64,000 nucleotides of DNA from Bacillus sp. FJAT-27264 (GCF_001682855.1 NZ_MAQW01000001.1:1297926-1361925); one strand, 5' to 3'. Positions 41,914 to 50,631 are shown, counted from the first letter of the stretch. Notes: generated by a model from the letters alone, not told the origin. Program-made: numbers and translations.

Positions 41914-43197
41914 TTAGAACCATTCCTCTTGCAGTCCTGCTTCCGCACTAACCACATCTATCGGCTTCTCATCCCCGTATGGCGTAATCTCAATGGTCTC
42001 GGTAGCTGCCACAGCTTCTGCCAGCAGCGCCGCATAACCGGGAAGCGTCGCTTCTATCTTCTCTACAATCCGGAGGTTGGGATTGGTAGTCGGTGACTTC
42101 GGAACGAACAAAGTGCAGCAATCCTCATACGGAAGAATGGACAAGTCATAGGTCCCTATTTTCTTGGACACATCCACAATTTCGCTTTTATCCATCATGA
42201 CAAGTGGGCGGAGCAACGGTAGCTGCGTAGCGCGTCCGATAACGTTCATGCTAGGCAATGTCTGGCTGGCAACCTGTCCGAGGCTATCGCCGGTTACCAG
42301 TGCCAATGCTCCCTCCCGCTCTGCAATGCCGGTGGCAATCTTCAGCATAGCCCGGCGCATCAGCGTAACAATCAGATTATCCTGTCCGATACCTGTGAAA
42401 GAAGTCTGAACCGCTGTGAACGGAACCAGATGTAGCTTGATCACCCCTGCATATCTGGAGAGAACACGCGCTAAGTCAACGACTTTTTGCCGGGCCAGTT
42501 CACTGGTATAAGGATAGCTGTAAAAATGAATGCATTCGACCTCTAATCCTCTGCGCATAGACGACCACGCGGCTACAGGGCTATCGATGCCACCCGACAG
42601 CAACAGCAGAGCCTTGCCATTGGTACCTAGCGGGAAACCGCCGACCCCCTCAATATTTTCACAGAAAATATAAGTATGGTTCTGACGGATTTCTATTCGC
42701 AGCTCCAGCTGTGGCGATTTGACATCCACCCTCAGGCCGGGATAACCCTGCAAGAGCGGAGTGGACACCAGCTTGTTCATCTCAATAGAGCCATGCGGGA
42801 ACTCTTTCCATACCCGGCGGGCATTGACCTTGAAAGTCGTGCCAGGCGCAGGCGCTAATCTCACTAACAGCTCGCGGCTTACTGCGATAATCTGTTCCAT
42901 TTCCGAGGGAGCACATTTCACCGGACTGACGGAGGCGATCCCGAATACATTTTTCAGGGCGCTGGCTACCTCCGCAGCAGGCTCCCCATTAAGTTCAGCA
43001 TAGATGCGTCCGAATTCTTTGCTGAGTACAATGCCAGGAAACGGCTTGATAATTTCTTTGACATGACGCAATATCGTCCGTTCAAAACGTGCCCGGTTCT
43101 TGCCTTTTAACGTAAACTCTCCGAAACGTAAAAGAAGCATATCGGCGTATTCGATACTGCTGCCGGAATTCGGTTGAACTTCATTGTTGGCACTCAT
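41914..43197 (-). CDS. thiI: tRNA 4-thiouridine synthase ThiI
   Basis: ThiI uses ATP to activate U8 of tRNA and inserts sulfur, making 4-thiouridine. The 427-residue protein has an N-terminal ferredoxin-like region, a THUMP domain (about 75-175) and a PP-loop ATPase with S-G-G-I-D-S-P at 201-207. It lacks a C-terminal rhodanese domain, the shorter form typical of Bacillota; Y-E-D-C-C-T-L carries the conserved cysteines. Three bases separate it from the upstream cysteine desulfurase gene, which supplies sulfur. Confidence 0.95.
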   Translation of the reverse strand: MSANNEVQPNSGSSIEYADMLLLRFGEFTLKGKNRARFERTILRHVKEIIKPFPGIVLSKEFGRIYAELNGEPAAEVASALKNVFGIASVSPVKCAPSEMEQIIAVSRELLVRLAPAPGTTFKVNARRVWKEFPHGSIEMNKLVSTPLLQGYPGLRVDVKSPQLELRIEIRQNHTYIFCENIEGVGGFPLGTNGKALLLLSGGIDSPVAAWSSMRRGLEVECIHFYSYPYTSELARQKVVDLARVLSRYAGVIKLHLVPFTAVQTSFTGIGQDNLIVTLMRRAMLKIATGIAEREGALALVTGDSLGQVASQTLPSMNVIGRATQLPLLRPLVMMDKSEIVDVSKKIGTYDLSILPYEDCCTLFVPKSPTTNPNLRIVEKIEATLPGYAALLAEAVAATETIEITPYGDEKPIDVVSAEAGLQEEWF

Positions 43198-43200
43198 GAT

Positions 43201-44352
43201 TTATTTCACGCCTCCTTCTGCAATCTTCAAATCCTGTACTGCTTTGATCAGCGCCTTTTCTAAGGCCGCAATATCCTCAAAAGTATGCCTGTCCCCGAAG
43301 CTAATCCGGATACCGCCCAGCGCTTCCTGGGATGACCGCCCCATCGACAGCAGCACACGGCTCGGCTCAGCTAGTCGGGAAGAACAGGCTGAACGGGTGG
43401 ATACGGCCATCCCCAGCTCTTCCAGCTTGCGAGCCATGACTTCACCCTTCATGCCCGGGTAGGAAAAATGCACAATATGAGGTGCACCCTCCTCCCCGCT
43501 GTTCACGACAAATTCCGGAATGCCGCGCAAAAAATGCAGCAATCTGTCACGTAGTGGCACAAGCTGATTATATAATTGTTGTCGACCTTCCCCGCTCATT
43601 CGCACAGCCTTGGCGGAGGCTACAATTGCCGGGACATTCTCCGTGCCAGCCCGCAGCCCCTCTTCATGGGAGCCGCCGCTCAGCAGTGGTGAAAGGGCAA
43701 CGCCTTCCTTAACGTAGAGCAAGCCCGCACCACGCGGACCGCGGATTTTATGAGGAGATAGGCTGTACAGATCGGCTTTCCATGCATCCAATTCAACCGG
43801 AAGCTTCCCGAAGCCCTGTACTCCGTCTACATGAAACAACGTTCGGGGATTAGCTGATTTCACCAGCGCCCCGATCTCCTTCAAGGGCTGAACTGTACCG
43901 ATCTCATTATTGACATGCATGACACTGACAAGTACCGTATCCTTGCGCACAGCAGCAGCTACAGCAGCAGGATTCACTACACCATTGGCCTCAGGAGCGA
44001 TAAAGGTGATCTCCCATCCCCGCTGTTGCAGTTGCAAACAGCTCTCATAAACAGACGGATGCTCCAGCTCCGTGGTCACCAAATGACGGCCCCGGCTCTC
44101 ATATTGGAGCGCCGCGCCCTTGATGGCAAGGTTATTACTCTCCGTAGCCCCTGATGTGAAGAGGATCTCCTCTGGCTTGACTCCAATGGCCGCTGCACAA
44201 ACTTCCCGCGCCCGTCTGACCAGCCTCCCCGCTTCCATGCCAGCTTTGTGCAGAGAGGAAGGGTTGGCATAGTGAAGTTTCATGATTTGTTCCATCGTCT
44301 GAACCACCTCATCATAAGGCGGGGCAGCGGCGGCGTAATCCCAGTAAAGCAT
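43201..44352 (-). CDS. nifZ: Cysteine desulfurase NifZ-type, partner of ThiI
   Basis: Class V aminotransferase fold enzyme that removes sulfur from cysteine with PLP. The 383-residue protein has the PLP lysine Lys202 in S-P-H-K and the catalytic cysteine Cys323 in T-R-S-A-C-S-S. It also has D-G-V-Q-G-F-G for PLP binding. Adjacent to thiI, it matches the B. subtilis NifZ-ThiI pair that makes 4-thiouridine without ThiI's rhodanese domain. AAAGGAG precedes the ATG. Confidence 0.92.
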   Translation of the reverse strand: MLYWDYAAAAPPYDEVVQTMEQIMKLHYANPSSLHKAGMEAGRLVRRAREVCAAAIGVKPEEILFTSGATESNNLAIKGAALQYESRGRHLVTTELEHPSVYESCLQLQQRGWEITFIAPEANGVVNPAAVAAAVRKDTVLVSVMHVNNEIGTVQPLKEIGALVKSANPRTLFHVDGVQGFGKLPVELDAWKADLYSLSPHKIRGPRGAGLLYVKEGVALSPLLSGGSHEEGLRAGTENVPAIVASAKAVRMSGEGRQQLYNQLVPLRDRLLHFLRGIPEFVVNSGEEGAPHIVHFSYPGMKGEVMARKLEELGMAVSTRSACSSRLAEPSRVLLSMGRSSQEALGGIRISFGDRHTFEDIAALEKALIKAVQDLKIAEGGVK

Positions 44353-44498
44353 ATATCGTTAGTCTCCTTTATTTCTGATGAGTTGCGAGATTTTAGACGT
44401 TACAAGTACAGTCTTCTGATTCTACACTATATGAGCTTGTTCAAAAAGCCTTCCTTTAACCAGCAAACAGAAATCCTTTTCTTGCCCCTGACACAGAG

Positions 44499-44560
44499 AA
44501 AAGGATCAAGCGGGCTGCCGGGGCATGTAGCCCAGGAAGAAAATCCCGTTTGATCCTTTT
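44499..44560. terminator. Terminator after the lytic transglycosylase gene
   Basis: Arms AAAAGGATCAAGCGGG (44499-44514) and CCCGTTTGATCCTTTT (44545-44560) pair over 16 positions with one G-T wobble, with A runs on one side and T runs on the other. It starts three bases past the stop and may act in both directions. Confidence 0.75.
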
Positions 44561-44562
44561 TA

Positions 44563-45270
44563 TTATACCGCGTATTGTGCGCGGGCGCGTTCTATTTTGT
44601 AGATATATGCTTGGGTCTCTTTAGGAAGCTGCGAAAGATTGGCCATCAGCTCCTGATCATTGCTAACGCCAAGTTTCGTCACCCGGCCCGGCCCGGCATT
44701 ATAAGCCGCCAGTGCCATTTTCTCTTCACCGCCGAATCGCTGGAGCTGATACGACAAATACCGAACGCCTCCGTCAATGCTTTGCGCCGGGTCGAATGGA
44801 TTGGATACCCCGAGCCCGCTTGCCGTGCCATCCATCAGCTGCATCAATCCCTTGGCTCCAGCGGAGGATACGACATTAGGATTGAAGGATGACTCTGTAT
44901 CAATTACAGCTTTGATCAGATCGACTGGTACACCGTATTTAGCGCTTGCCGTCTGGATAAGCTCCTCATAATCGGTGGATTTGGTTCCTGTTATTTCCCC
45001 GGAAATGCTCCCCGATGCCTGTGCACCAAGATTCTGCCAGAGAATCGGGCTAGTAGCGGCCATATCGGCCAGAGCAGTAGCGGTATCAAGACTTTTCAGC
45101 GAGTCTCCCTGTGCGGTCCCTTCCTGCAACATCGCTGAGAACTCCGCAGACGATTTACCCGAGACCGGGGTATCACTCACCTTCTGTGGAGACCCTGTCA
45201 CTGCACCTGTCTTCAGATTGACCCATTTCAATTGACCAGCCCCGTTGGCTTGTAGCGGATTAATCCCCAT
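44563..45270 (-). CDS. Lytic transglycosylase with SLT domain (YjbJ/CwlQ-like)
   Basis: Cleaves the glycan strand of peptidoglycan to anhydro-muropeptides. The 235-residue protein has an N-terminal low-complexity region (1-95) and a C-terminal SLT goose-lysozyme-like domain. The catalytic acid is Glu126 in D-T-E-S-S-F-N-P, followed by A-K-G-L-M-Q-L-M, A-A-Y-N-A-G-P-G-R-V and E-T-Q-A-Y-I-Y-K-I. No signal peptide is visible, so export route and timing are open. AAGGAA precedes the ATG. Confidence 0.88.
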   Translation of the reverse strand: MGINPLQANGAGQLKWVNLKTGAVTGSPQKVSDTPVSGKSSAEFSAMLQEGTAQGDSLKSLDTATALADMAATSPILWQNLGAQASGSISGEITGTKSTDYEELIQTASAKYGVPVDLIKAVIDTESSFNPNVVSSAGAKGLMQLMDGTASGLGVSNPFDPAQSIDGGVRYLSYQLQRFGGEEKMALAAYNAGPGRVTKLGVSNDQELMANLSQLPKETQAYIYKIERARAQYAV

Positions 45271-45343
45271 GCTGACATTCCTTTCTTTTAGCTATATAAG
45301 ACGAACTTAAGATCCGAACTTAAGGCTCGTTCGTCACTACGGT

Positions 45344-45495
45344 GGAATGTTTGGACTTCCGGCCGCTGTTGTCCCCAGATTTCTTCTTTATTACCGCTTC
45401 TAGCGGTTGAAATCTGGCGAGCTTATGCTTCCGATGCTAGCTTTCCTACGGAAAGCTTTCAGGCGGTCGCTTTCGCTCCTACAGTTCCAAACTTC
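45344..45495. repeat. Structured dispersed repeat, copy B
   Basis: Ends GGAA-T-GTTTGGA-CT and AG-T-TCCAAAC-TTCC are imperfect inverted repeats like those of copy A. Inside are a 9-bp stem CCAGATTTC/GAAATCTGG (45375-45383 and 45409-45417) with an inner ACCGCT/AGCGGT hairpin, and the same AGCTTTCC/GGAAAGCT hairpin (45439-45457) as copy A. Same orientation as copy A and, likewise, located upstream of a minus-strand gene. Confidence 0.7.
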
Positions 45496-45632
45496 CCCCT
45501 TCGTTCCTCTTCGCTTTTCGTTACTTTCTTTTGTTTATCTTATATATTCTCTATATTGAACAATTTACATTCTATTTTTAAAATACGCCTTCATCTTACA
45601 TTTTATTTGTAATGTTTGCTATATGAGGCATC

Positions 45633-45677
45633 AAAAAACAGACTTCAGACCCGTATATTTAGGTCTAGAAGCCTGTT
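45633..45677 (-). terminator. Terminator after the small membrane protein gene
   Basis: Minus-strand AACAG-G-CTTC-T-AGACC and GGTCTGAAG-T-CTGTT arms (45637-45677) followed by a T run (45633-45636, continuing the arm's TT). Confidence 0.8.
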
Positions 45678-45712
45678 TCGATGTCGATATTTCCGTTTTC
45701 CACCAGCACTTG

Positions 45713-46123
45713 TTAGCGTGCAAAAGGTGTCATTACAAAATAACTCAGCGCAGCAACAATTCCCAGCCCTATAGCCCACGCGCCTGTCGTCTTTTGACCT
45801 CTGGCATAGGCAAAATATCCAATCACTGCGGCTACCGGACCCAGCACAATCGACCAGATGAATAAGGACGCGATGCCGAAGGCCAGACCTGTATAGCCCA
45901 TAACACGACTTCCACTGTCCGTTCCTTCCTTTTCATCGTCATCGCTTCTATCCTTGACTGTAGCATTTCGTATTGAAGCTGGAATGGGGCTTACTTCAGC
46001 AGCATACTCCTCACGATGTTCGCGTTCCCGGCGCGGATAATCGACTCTGCGGGGACGCAAAATGACTTTTTTGCGATCAGAGCTCTCCTCCGACCGTTCG
46101 GGTTCGTTATCATAGTTATCCAT
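45713..46123 (-). CDS. Small membrane protein with a charged N-terminus (DUF4190-like)
   Basis: Function unknown. The 136-residue protein has a strongly charged, Arg/Glu/Asp-rich N-terminal half (1-75) and two or three membrane segments in the C-terminal half. The segments match the G-L-A-F-G-I-A-S-L and G-P-V-A-A-V-I-G-Y-F-A-Y-A-R-G pattern of DUF4190-type proteins. AGGAGG precedes the ATG. It follows the DUF1540 gene by 11 bp and likely shares its transcript. Confidence 0.7.
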   Translation of the reverse strand: MDNYDNEPERSEESSDRKKVILRPRRVDYPRREREHREEYAAEVSPIPASIRNATVKDRSDDDEKEGTDSGSRVMGYTGLAFGIASLFIWSIVLGPVAAVIGYFAYARGQKTTGAWAIGLGIVAALSYFVMTPFAR

Positions 46124-46134
46124 GAGCGGGCCTC

Positions 46135-46359
46135 CTAAGAGTTCGGCTTAAACGTCAGACAACAGGTTGCGGATGAGGTATTGGCATGATCTTTATGATC
46201 GCCATGAATCAGTTCTTCAGCGAATTCTTCTTTAAAATGACTTCCTGTGTGCTTGTCGATTTCAATGATGATTTCTTCGGCCCTGCAAATGTTACTTTCT
46301 CCCCAATAATTACAATTGCTTACACTGCACTTTACGAACGGCTTTTGAGCACTTGGCAT
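46135..46359 (-). CDS. DUF1540 domain protein (cysteine-rich, probably metal-binding)
   Basis: The 74-residue product has the DUF1540 pattern: K-C-S-V-S-N-C-N-Y-W-G-E-S-N-I-C-R-A-E, with three spaced cysteines and a further Cys pair (T-C-C) at the end. Function unknown; the cysteines suggest metal binding and the family is common in spore formers. The start at 46359 has GAGG eight bases upstream; the ATG one codon earlier (46362) is possible. The open frame to 46485 has no ribosome site and overlaps a terminator. Confidence 0.8.
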   Translation of the reverse strand: MPSAQKPFVKCSVSNCNYWGESNICRAEEIIIEIDKHTGSHFKEEFAEELIHGDHKDHANTSSATCCLTFKPNS

Positions 46360-46469
46360 CATTATCACCTCGGCTTCATTATGTCCGACCAGACATTCAG
46401 CTATGCGATTCACCGCTTCCAGTTGATTCCCGAACGATACTAGCCCTGGGGCCCCCTGCTTGTTCACGC

Positions 46470-46508
46470 AAAAAAGGATCAGCACCCATGAACTGGGTTA
46501 CTGATCCT
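46470..46508 (-). terminator. Terminator of the YpuI-like gene
   Basis: Minus-strand AGGATCAGTAACCCA and TGGGTGCTGATCCT arms (46475-46508) followed by six T, 22 bp past the stop. Confidence 0.85.
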
Positions 46509-46529
46509 AAGTAAACATTTTGGATAAGA

Positions 46530-47024
46530 TTACACCTGATTTTGCATACGCTTCTCGGTCAAATAATCATTCTCATAATAAGTCAGATCGTCGCGCAATT
46601 CTTCATACAATTTGGTAATGTCCAGAATGATATCACGGGCTGGACGTACTGGCTTCTTGCGGAAACGGATAGCATCCTGCCCTGTATAGGCATAACGACC
46701 GTCTTCGGAGTAGCTTTCATTCTTGGGATAAAAGAAGTTATTCACGCCATAATGGTAGACATTATAAAGCGCTTTCTGCGCAAATGATTCATCAAATGTT
46801 GCACGGCGCAAAGCAACTCCCAGCTTCTCATATGACATCTCAGAGAATACCAGCACATGACGCAGATCGGACAGAAAACCTTCATAGAAATGCACGGTTT
46901 CCTCATCCTGTTCGGTAACAAGCTGTGGTAATGCGTGCTGGTTCAAGAACAGTTCCACTTTATCGATTGCGATCTTAAGCTTTTCTCTCGTCGTTTCACA
47001 TAATTTCTGCACATTAGCTGACAT
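46530..47024 (-). CDS. ypuI: YpuI family protein (DUF3907)
   Basis: Function unknown. The 164-residue soluble, helix-rich protein matches the family along its length, with A-L-Y-N-V-Y-H-Y-G-V-N-N-F-F-Y-P-K, S-R/Y-A-Y-T-G-Q-D-A-I-R-F and the C-terminal L-R-D-D-L-T-Y-Y-E-N-D-Y motif. AAGGGGGAG precedes the ATG. It is divergent from the subtilase gene across 252 bp. Confidence 0.85.
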   Translation of the reverse strand: MSANVQKLCETTREKLKIAIDKVELFLNQHALPQLVTEQDEETVHFYEGFLSDLRHVLVFSEMSYEKLGVALRRATFDESFAQKALYNVYHYGVNNFFYPKNESYSEDGRYAYTGQDAIRFRKKPVRPARDIILDITKLYEELRDDLTYYENDYLTEKRMQNQV

Positions 47025-47121
47025 GGTGATTGCTCCCCCTTATTATTCCTTACTCTTGTGGTCGCTTACGTTCAATTCACATTTTTCACTTTTCAATTTT
47101 ATTAGTTATTATGTTCCATTG

Positions 47122-47153
47122 TTCAATCCTACAAGTACAGGAATTCAATCCTA
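47122..47153. repeat. Two exact direct repeats, TTCAATCCTA
   Basis: Copies at 47122-47131 and 47144-47153 are 22 bp apart, about two helical turns, in the divergent region between ypuI and the subtilase gene. They may be an operator. A hairpin (47183-47234) lies between them and the subtilase start. Confidence 0.4.
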
Positions 47154-47276
47154 GGGTCTTCTTCTTTTGATATTATCATAAAAAACGAGCCTGCGGTATC
47201 CCTTTTCTGCAATGCATAAAACAGGCTTGCGTTTCTCAATCTATGGAGACTACAAAGCCATGGAGGAACGGAAATC

Positions 47277-49169
47277 ATGTCACGAAAAAATTTGAGAATT
47301 GCTGGTCTGCTGACCGCCATATTTACGGTTGTTCTGCTGACCTTCGCCTTACGGCCGGCAGTGAAGGGAAATACGCCGCTTAGACAAGCCTCAGTCCCTG
47401 GGCCCAAGCAGGAGAAAATACTAAAGAAAACTACACTTTCCCAAGATGTCACAGCAACAGATCGGCTGAACCGGGTGGATGTAAGCCAACATCTGACAAG
47501 TTTGCTTAATAAGGCACATGGGGCTTCCTTTAAGGATGTTTCAGTGTATGCAGAGCACCTTAAGCAGGAACACGGGCATTTTGCCATACTGACATGGTTA
47601 GATTTCCGCAGCAACAAGACCACTACCTTCAAATCCGACCCTCCCCAGGGTAGCGATCAGGAGAATAAAACACTGCAGAAGTACCTGAAGCTAGCCAAGT
47701 CCAGCTTGAAGAATCACAGCTCCTACGAGTCGCCCACTTTTGTGGTCGGCAAGGAAAAATATTATTTTATGGGCCAACGCGACAAGGAAGGCAGTATCGG
47801 CGTGATTGCGCTGATTAATCAGAGAGTTCTGGGCAAAGTTGCCGATCATCAGCTCAAGAATCTTCGCCTCATTCCTTACCCCAAAGAAGGGAAATTCCGT
47901 GTGGAATCCGTGCATACCGATACCCTCGGTGAACTGACAGTCAAGACCGGACATGACAATCAGAATGCCAGCCATTTTTATGAAAATGAGATCGTAGTCC
48001 GTTTCCCGAACGGCCATCCCACGCAAGGGCAGCTTCAGACGATTGTCGCTGACATCAACGGCAAAGAACCGCGTAAATTGGGCTATGCTTATATTTTCCG
48101 CTCGGAGAAGATGAGTTTTTATCAGCTCAAATCCTATTTTGATAACAAATGGCATCCCCAGTATACGGAGCCACACTACTTATATTTAACAAATGACACC
48201 GTTTCTGAAACAAATCCTACGGTCATTACGCCCAACGACTTGCTCTACTCCACTTACCAGTGGAATTTACCAGCGATTGAGACAGGGCAGGGATGGAATT
48301 TAAATAAAGGCAGTAAGGATGTTATTGTCGGAGTCGTAGATACCGGCGTGCAGGCCAGCCATCCCGATCTGCAGGGCAAGCTTCTACCGGGCTACAATGC
48401 CGTAACGAAGGGCTCTACCCCGGATGATGATGTGGGTCATGGAACACATGTTACGGGCATTATCGGAGCACTCGTCAACAATGGAGAGGGTGTAGCGGGG
48501 ATTAGCTGGTACAACAAGATTTTGCCGGTAAAAGCACTCGATAACTCCGGGGCCGGAACCACCTACTCCGTCGCAGAAGGCATCATTTGGGCCGCCGACA
48601 ACGGGGCCAAGGTGATTAACCTGAGTCTCGGCAACTACGCAGACTCCCAATTTCTACACGATGCTATCAAATATGCCTATGACCGGGATGTAGTCCTTGT
48701 CTCGGCCTCGGGGAACGATAATACGGAGCGACCGGGATATCCCGCCGCCTATCCGGAAGTGCTAGCTGTAGCCGCAACCAACTCGTCGCACCAGCGGGCG
48801 TCTTTCTCTAATTACGGTGATTATGTAGATGTTGCCGCTCCTGGGGAAAGCATTGCCAGCACGTATCCTGACAGCCAGTATGCAGCATTGTCAGGCACAT
48901 CAATGGCAAGCCCCCATGTAGCAGCGCTGGCCGCATTGGTCCGATCCATGAATCCCGATCTGAGTAACCAAGAGGTCATGGATCTGTTGATGAAAAATGC
49001 AATCGACCTTGGAACCCCAGGTCATGATAAATACTACGGCTGGGGTCAGGTCGATATCTACAAGACACTACAGGCGGCCTCCGGCAACCCCGTTCCGCTG
49101 CAGCTCTGGCCGCAACATGTTCGGCAGCAACTTAACCAGTTGAAGCAGAGAATGGGTGTTAACCCTTGA
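47277..49169 (+). CDS. Secreted subtilisin-like serine protease (S8) with a long N-terminal region
   Basis: Secreted or anchored endopeptidase. The 630-residue precursor has an N-terminal membrane segment (about 8-27) and a long pro-region (about 30-330) rich in charged residues, containing a probable inhibitor domain with E-I-V-V-R-F-P-N-G-H. The S8 domain follows, with Asp355 (V-V-D-T-G-V), His388 (G-H-G-T-H), Asn480 (S-A-S-G-N-D) and Ser542 (G-T-S-M-A-S-P). GGAGG precedes the ATG. The pro-region is much longer than the roughly 80 residues of classic subtilisins. Converges with the MocR gene, overlapping it by 11 bases. Confidence 0.93.
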   Translation: MSRKNLRIAGLLTAIFTVVLLTFALRPAVKGNTPLRQASVPGPKQEKILKKTTLSQDVTATDRLNRVDVSQHLTSLLNKAHGASFKDVSVYAEHLKQEHGHFAILTWLDFRSNKTTTFKSDPPQGSDQENKTLQKYLKLAKSSLKNHSSYESPTFVVGKEKYYFMGQRDKEGSIGVIALINQRVLGKVADHQLKNLRLIPYPKEGKFRVESVHTDTLGELTVKTGHDNQNASHFYENEIVVRFPNGHPTQGQLQTIVADINGKEPRKLGYAYIFRSEKMSFYQLKSYFDNKWHPQYTEPHYLYLTNDTVSETNPTVITPNDLLYSTYQWNLPAIETGQGWNLNKGSKDVIVGVVDTGVQASHPDLQGKLLPGYNAVTKGSTPDDDVGHGTHVTGIIGALVNNGEGVAGISWYNKILPVKALDNSGAGTTYSVAEGIIWAADNGAKVINLSLGNYADSQFLHDAIKYAYDRDVVLVSASGNDNTERPGYPAAYPEVLAVAATNSSHQRASFSNYGDYVDVAAPGESIASTYPDSQYAALSGTSMASPHVAALAALVRSMNPDLSNQEVMDLLMKNAIDLGTPGHDKYYGWGQVDIYKTLQAASGNPVPLQLWPQHVRQQLNQLKQRMGVNP

Positions 49170-50616
49170 TTCCTTCCGGTAATTCAGAGGCCATGTACCT
49201 GGACAGTAGCTCCAAAAATAATTTCAGTCCTTGCTCCATGCGGGCTTTATCCATTTGCGCATAACAAAGCCTAATATATCTTGAGTTGCCGTTTCCCGCA
49301 TTGCAGACATCACCAGGGAGAAAAGAAATACTCTCCTGCTCTGCCAGTGTGTGCAATTTGTCAATCTGAAGTGTGGCCGGGAGTTCTAACCACACGTTGA
49401 GCCCACCTTCCGGCAACGTCCAGCGGACGCCGGAGGGTGCGTATTGCCTCAGTAGTCTGCCTGCACTCTCCATCCGTTCCCTTAAAACGACACGGAGCCC
49501 TGCGGCGTATCGTTCATAGCTATCAGCTATGAACGGCAGAACGGCTCGCTGGGTCAGAAGCGGGCTGCCGAGATCACTGGCGGATTTGGCAGCGATCAGC
49601 CGGGACAGAATGTCCCCTTCAGCGGCGACACAGGCGATCCGGCATCCGGGAGCCAGCACCTTGCTGAAGCTTTTCAAATACACGACATGCCCATCTCTAT
49701 CCATCGACTTGATGGAAGGCGGTGGTGGATCGCGGAAATACAGATCACTAAATGGATCATCTTCTATAATGAGACAGCGGTAGCTGCGAGCCAACTCCAG
49801 CAGCCGCTGTCTTCTTTGTATACTCATAGTGACCCCGCTCGGGTTTTGAAAAGTCGGGTTGGTATAGATCAGCTTCGGGGGCCGCTCGTCACATAAACGT
49901 GTCAGTACATCCACTCTCATCCCTTCACGATCCATCGGCACAAAAATCATCTCTGCCCCGCGGCCGGCAAAAACATCAATCGCTCCTGTATAGCTGGGGT
50001 CTTCAAGATAGACAACATCTCCCGGTCCCACAAAGGTCCGTGCCACGAGATCAATGCCCTGCTGTGAGCCGCTTGTAATCATCAGCCCCGAAGATGCCAG
50101 TGCCATGCCACGCTTCTGCAGATGCTGCCGCATGACCTCCCGTAGCTCCTGATCACCTTGGAAATTCCCGTAAGACGCCATTAATTCAGGTTGTTCAGAT
50201 ACAAGCGCGGCCATGATGCTGCCAATAGATCTCAGCGGCAACAGTTCCTGATGCAACGACGCCAGATGGAATGAATAGTCGGCCTCAGACTCATTGAAAT
50301 TACGCCAGAGCTGCGCTCTCGGCAAATAATCATCATAACGTCCCTGCCAACCGCTGTCTTCTCCAGTTCCCTCATGCTCCATATCTGCAACAAAACAACC
50401 CTTCCCCTGAATACAGAGAATACACCCCTTTTTCTCCAGCTCCGCATAAGCCTTGCTTACCGTTACCTGGCTGACCTTCAGCGACAAGGCAAGTTCGCGT
50501 ACGGAAGGCAACCGCGCCCCGGGAAGAAGAAGACCTGAGGAGATTCGCTGTCCCAATTTCTCGCAGATTTGCTGAGGTAGAGATCGGCTGCTGCCGCGCT
50601 TCAGTTCTATGTGCAT
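49159..50616 (-). CDS. MocR-type GntR regulator (HTH fused to an aminotransferase-like domain)
   Basis: MocR proteins combine a GntR winged helix that binds DNA with a PLP-binding fold I domain that senses a ligand. The 485-residue protein has the HTH at about 1-70 (G-A-R-L-P-S-V-R-E-L-A and V-S-Q-V-T-V-S-K-A-Y). The aminotransferase-like domain has S-G-S-Q-Q-G-I-D-L, N-P-T-F-Q-N-P-S-G, I-I-E-D-D-P-F and the PLP lysine in S-F-S-K. It is divergent from a stand-alone aminotransferase of the same fold, which is probably its target. Two direct repeats sit between them. Confidence 0.92.
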   Translation of the reverse strand: MHIELKRGSSRSLPQQICEKLGQRISSGLLLPGARLPSVRELALSLKVSQVTVSKAYAELEKKGCILCIQGKGCFVADMEHEGTGEDSGWQGRYDDYLPRAQLWRNFNESEADYSFHLASLHQELLPLRSIGSIMAALVSEQPELMASYGNFQGDQELREVMRQHLQKRGMALASSGLMITSGSQQGIDLVARTFVGPGDVVYLEDPSYTGAIDVFAGRGAEMIFVPMDREGMRVDVLTRLCDERPPKLIYTNPTFQNPSGVTMSIQRRQRLLELARSYRCLIIEDDPFSDLYFRDPPPPSIKSMDRDGHVVYLKSFSKVLAPGCRIACVAAEGDILSRLIAAKSASDLGSPLLTQRAVLPFIADSYERYAAGLRVVLRERMESAGRLLRQYAPSGVRWTLPEGGLNVWLELPATLQIDKLHTLAEQESISFLPGDVCNAGNGNSRYIRLCYAQMDKARMEQGLKLFLELLSRYMASELPEGIKG

Positions 50617-50631
50617 ACCGGTTATCTCCCA

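Larger units (their letters stand above)
45271..45712. other. 442-bp non-coding region with structured repeat copy B
   Basis: From left to right: two exact copies of CGAACTTAAG (45302-45311 and 45315-45324), structured repeat copy B (45344-45495), an AT-rich stretch, and the terminator of the upstream gene (45633-45677). No gene is supported. Confidence 0.7.
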
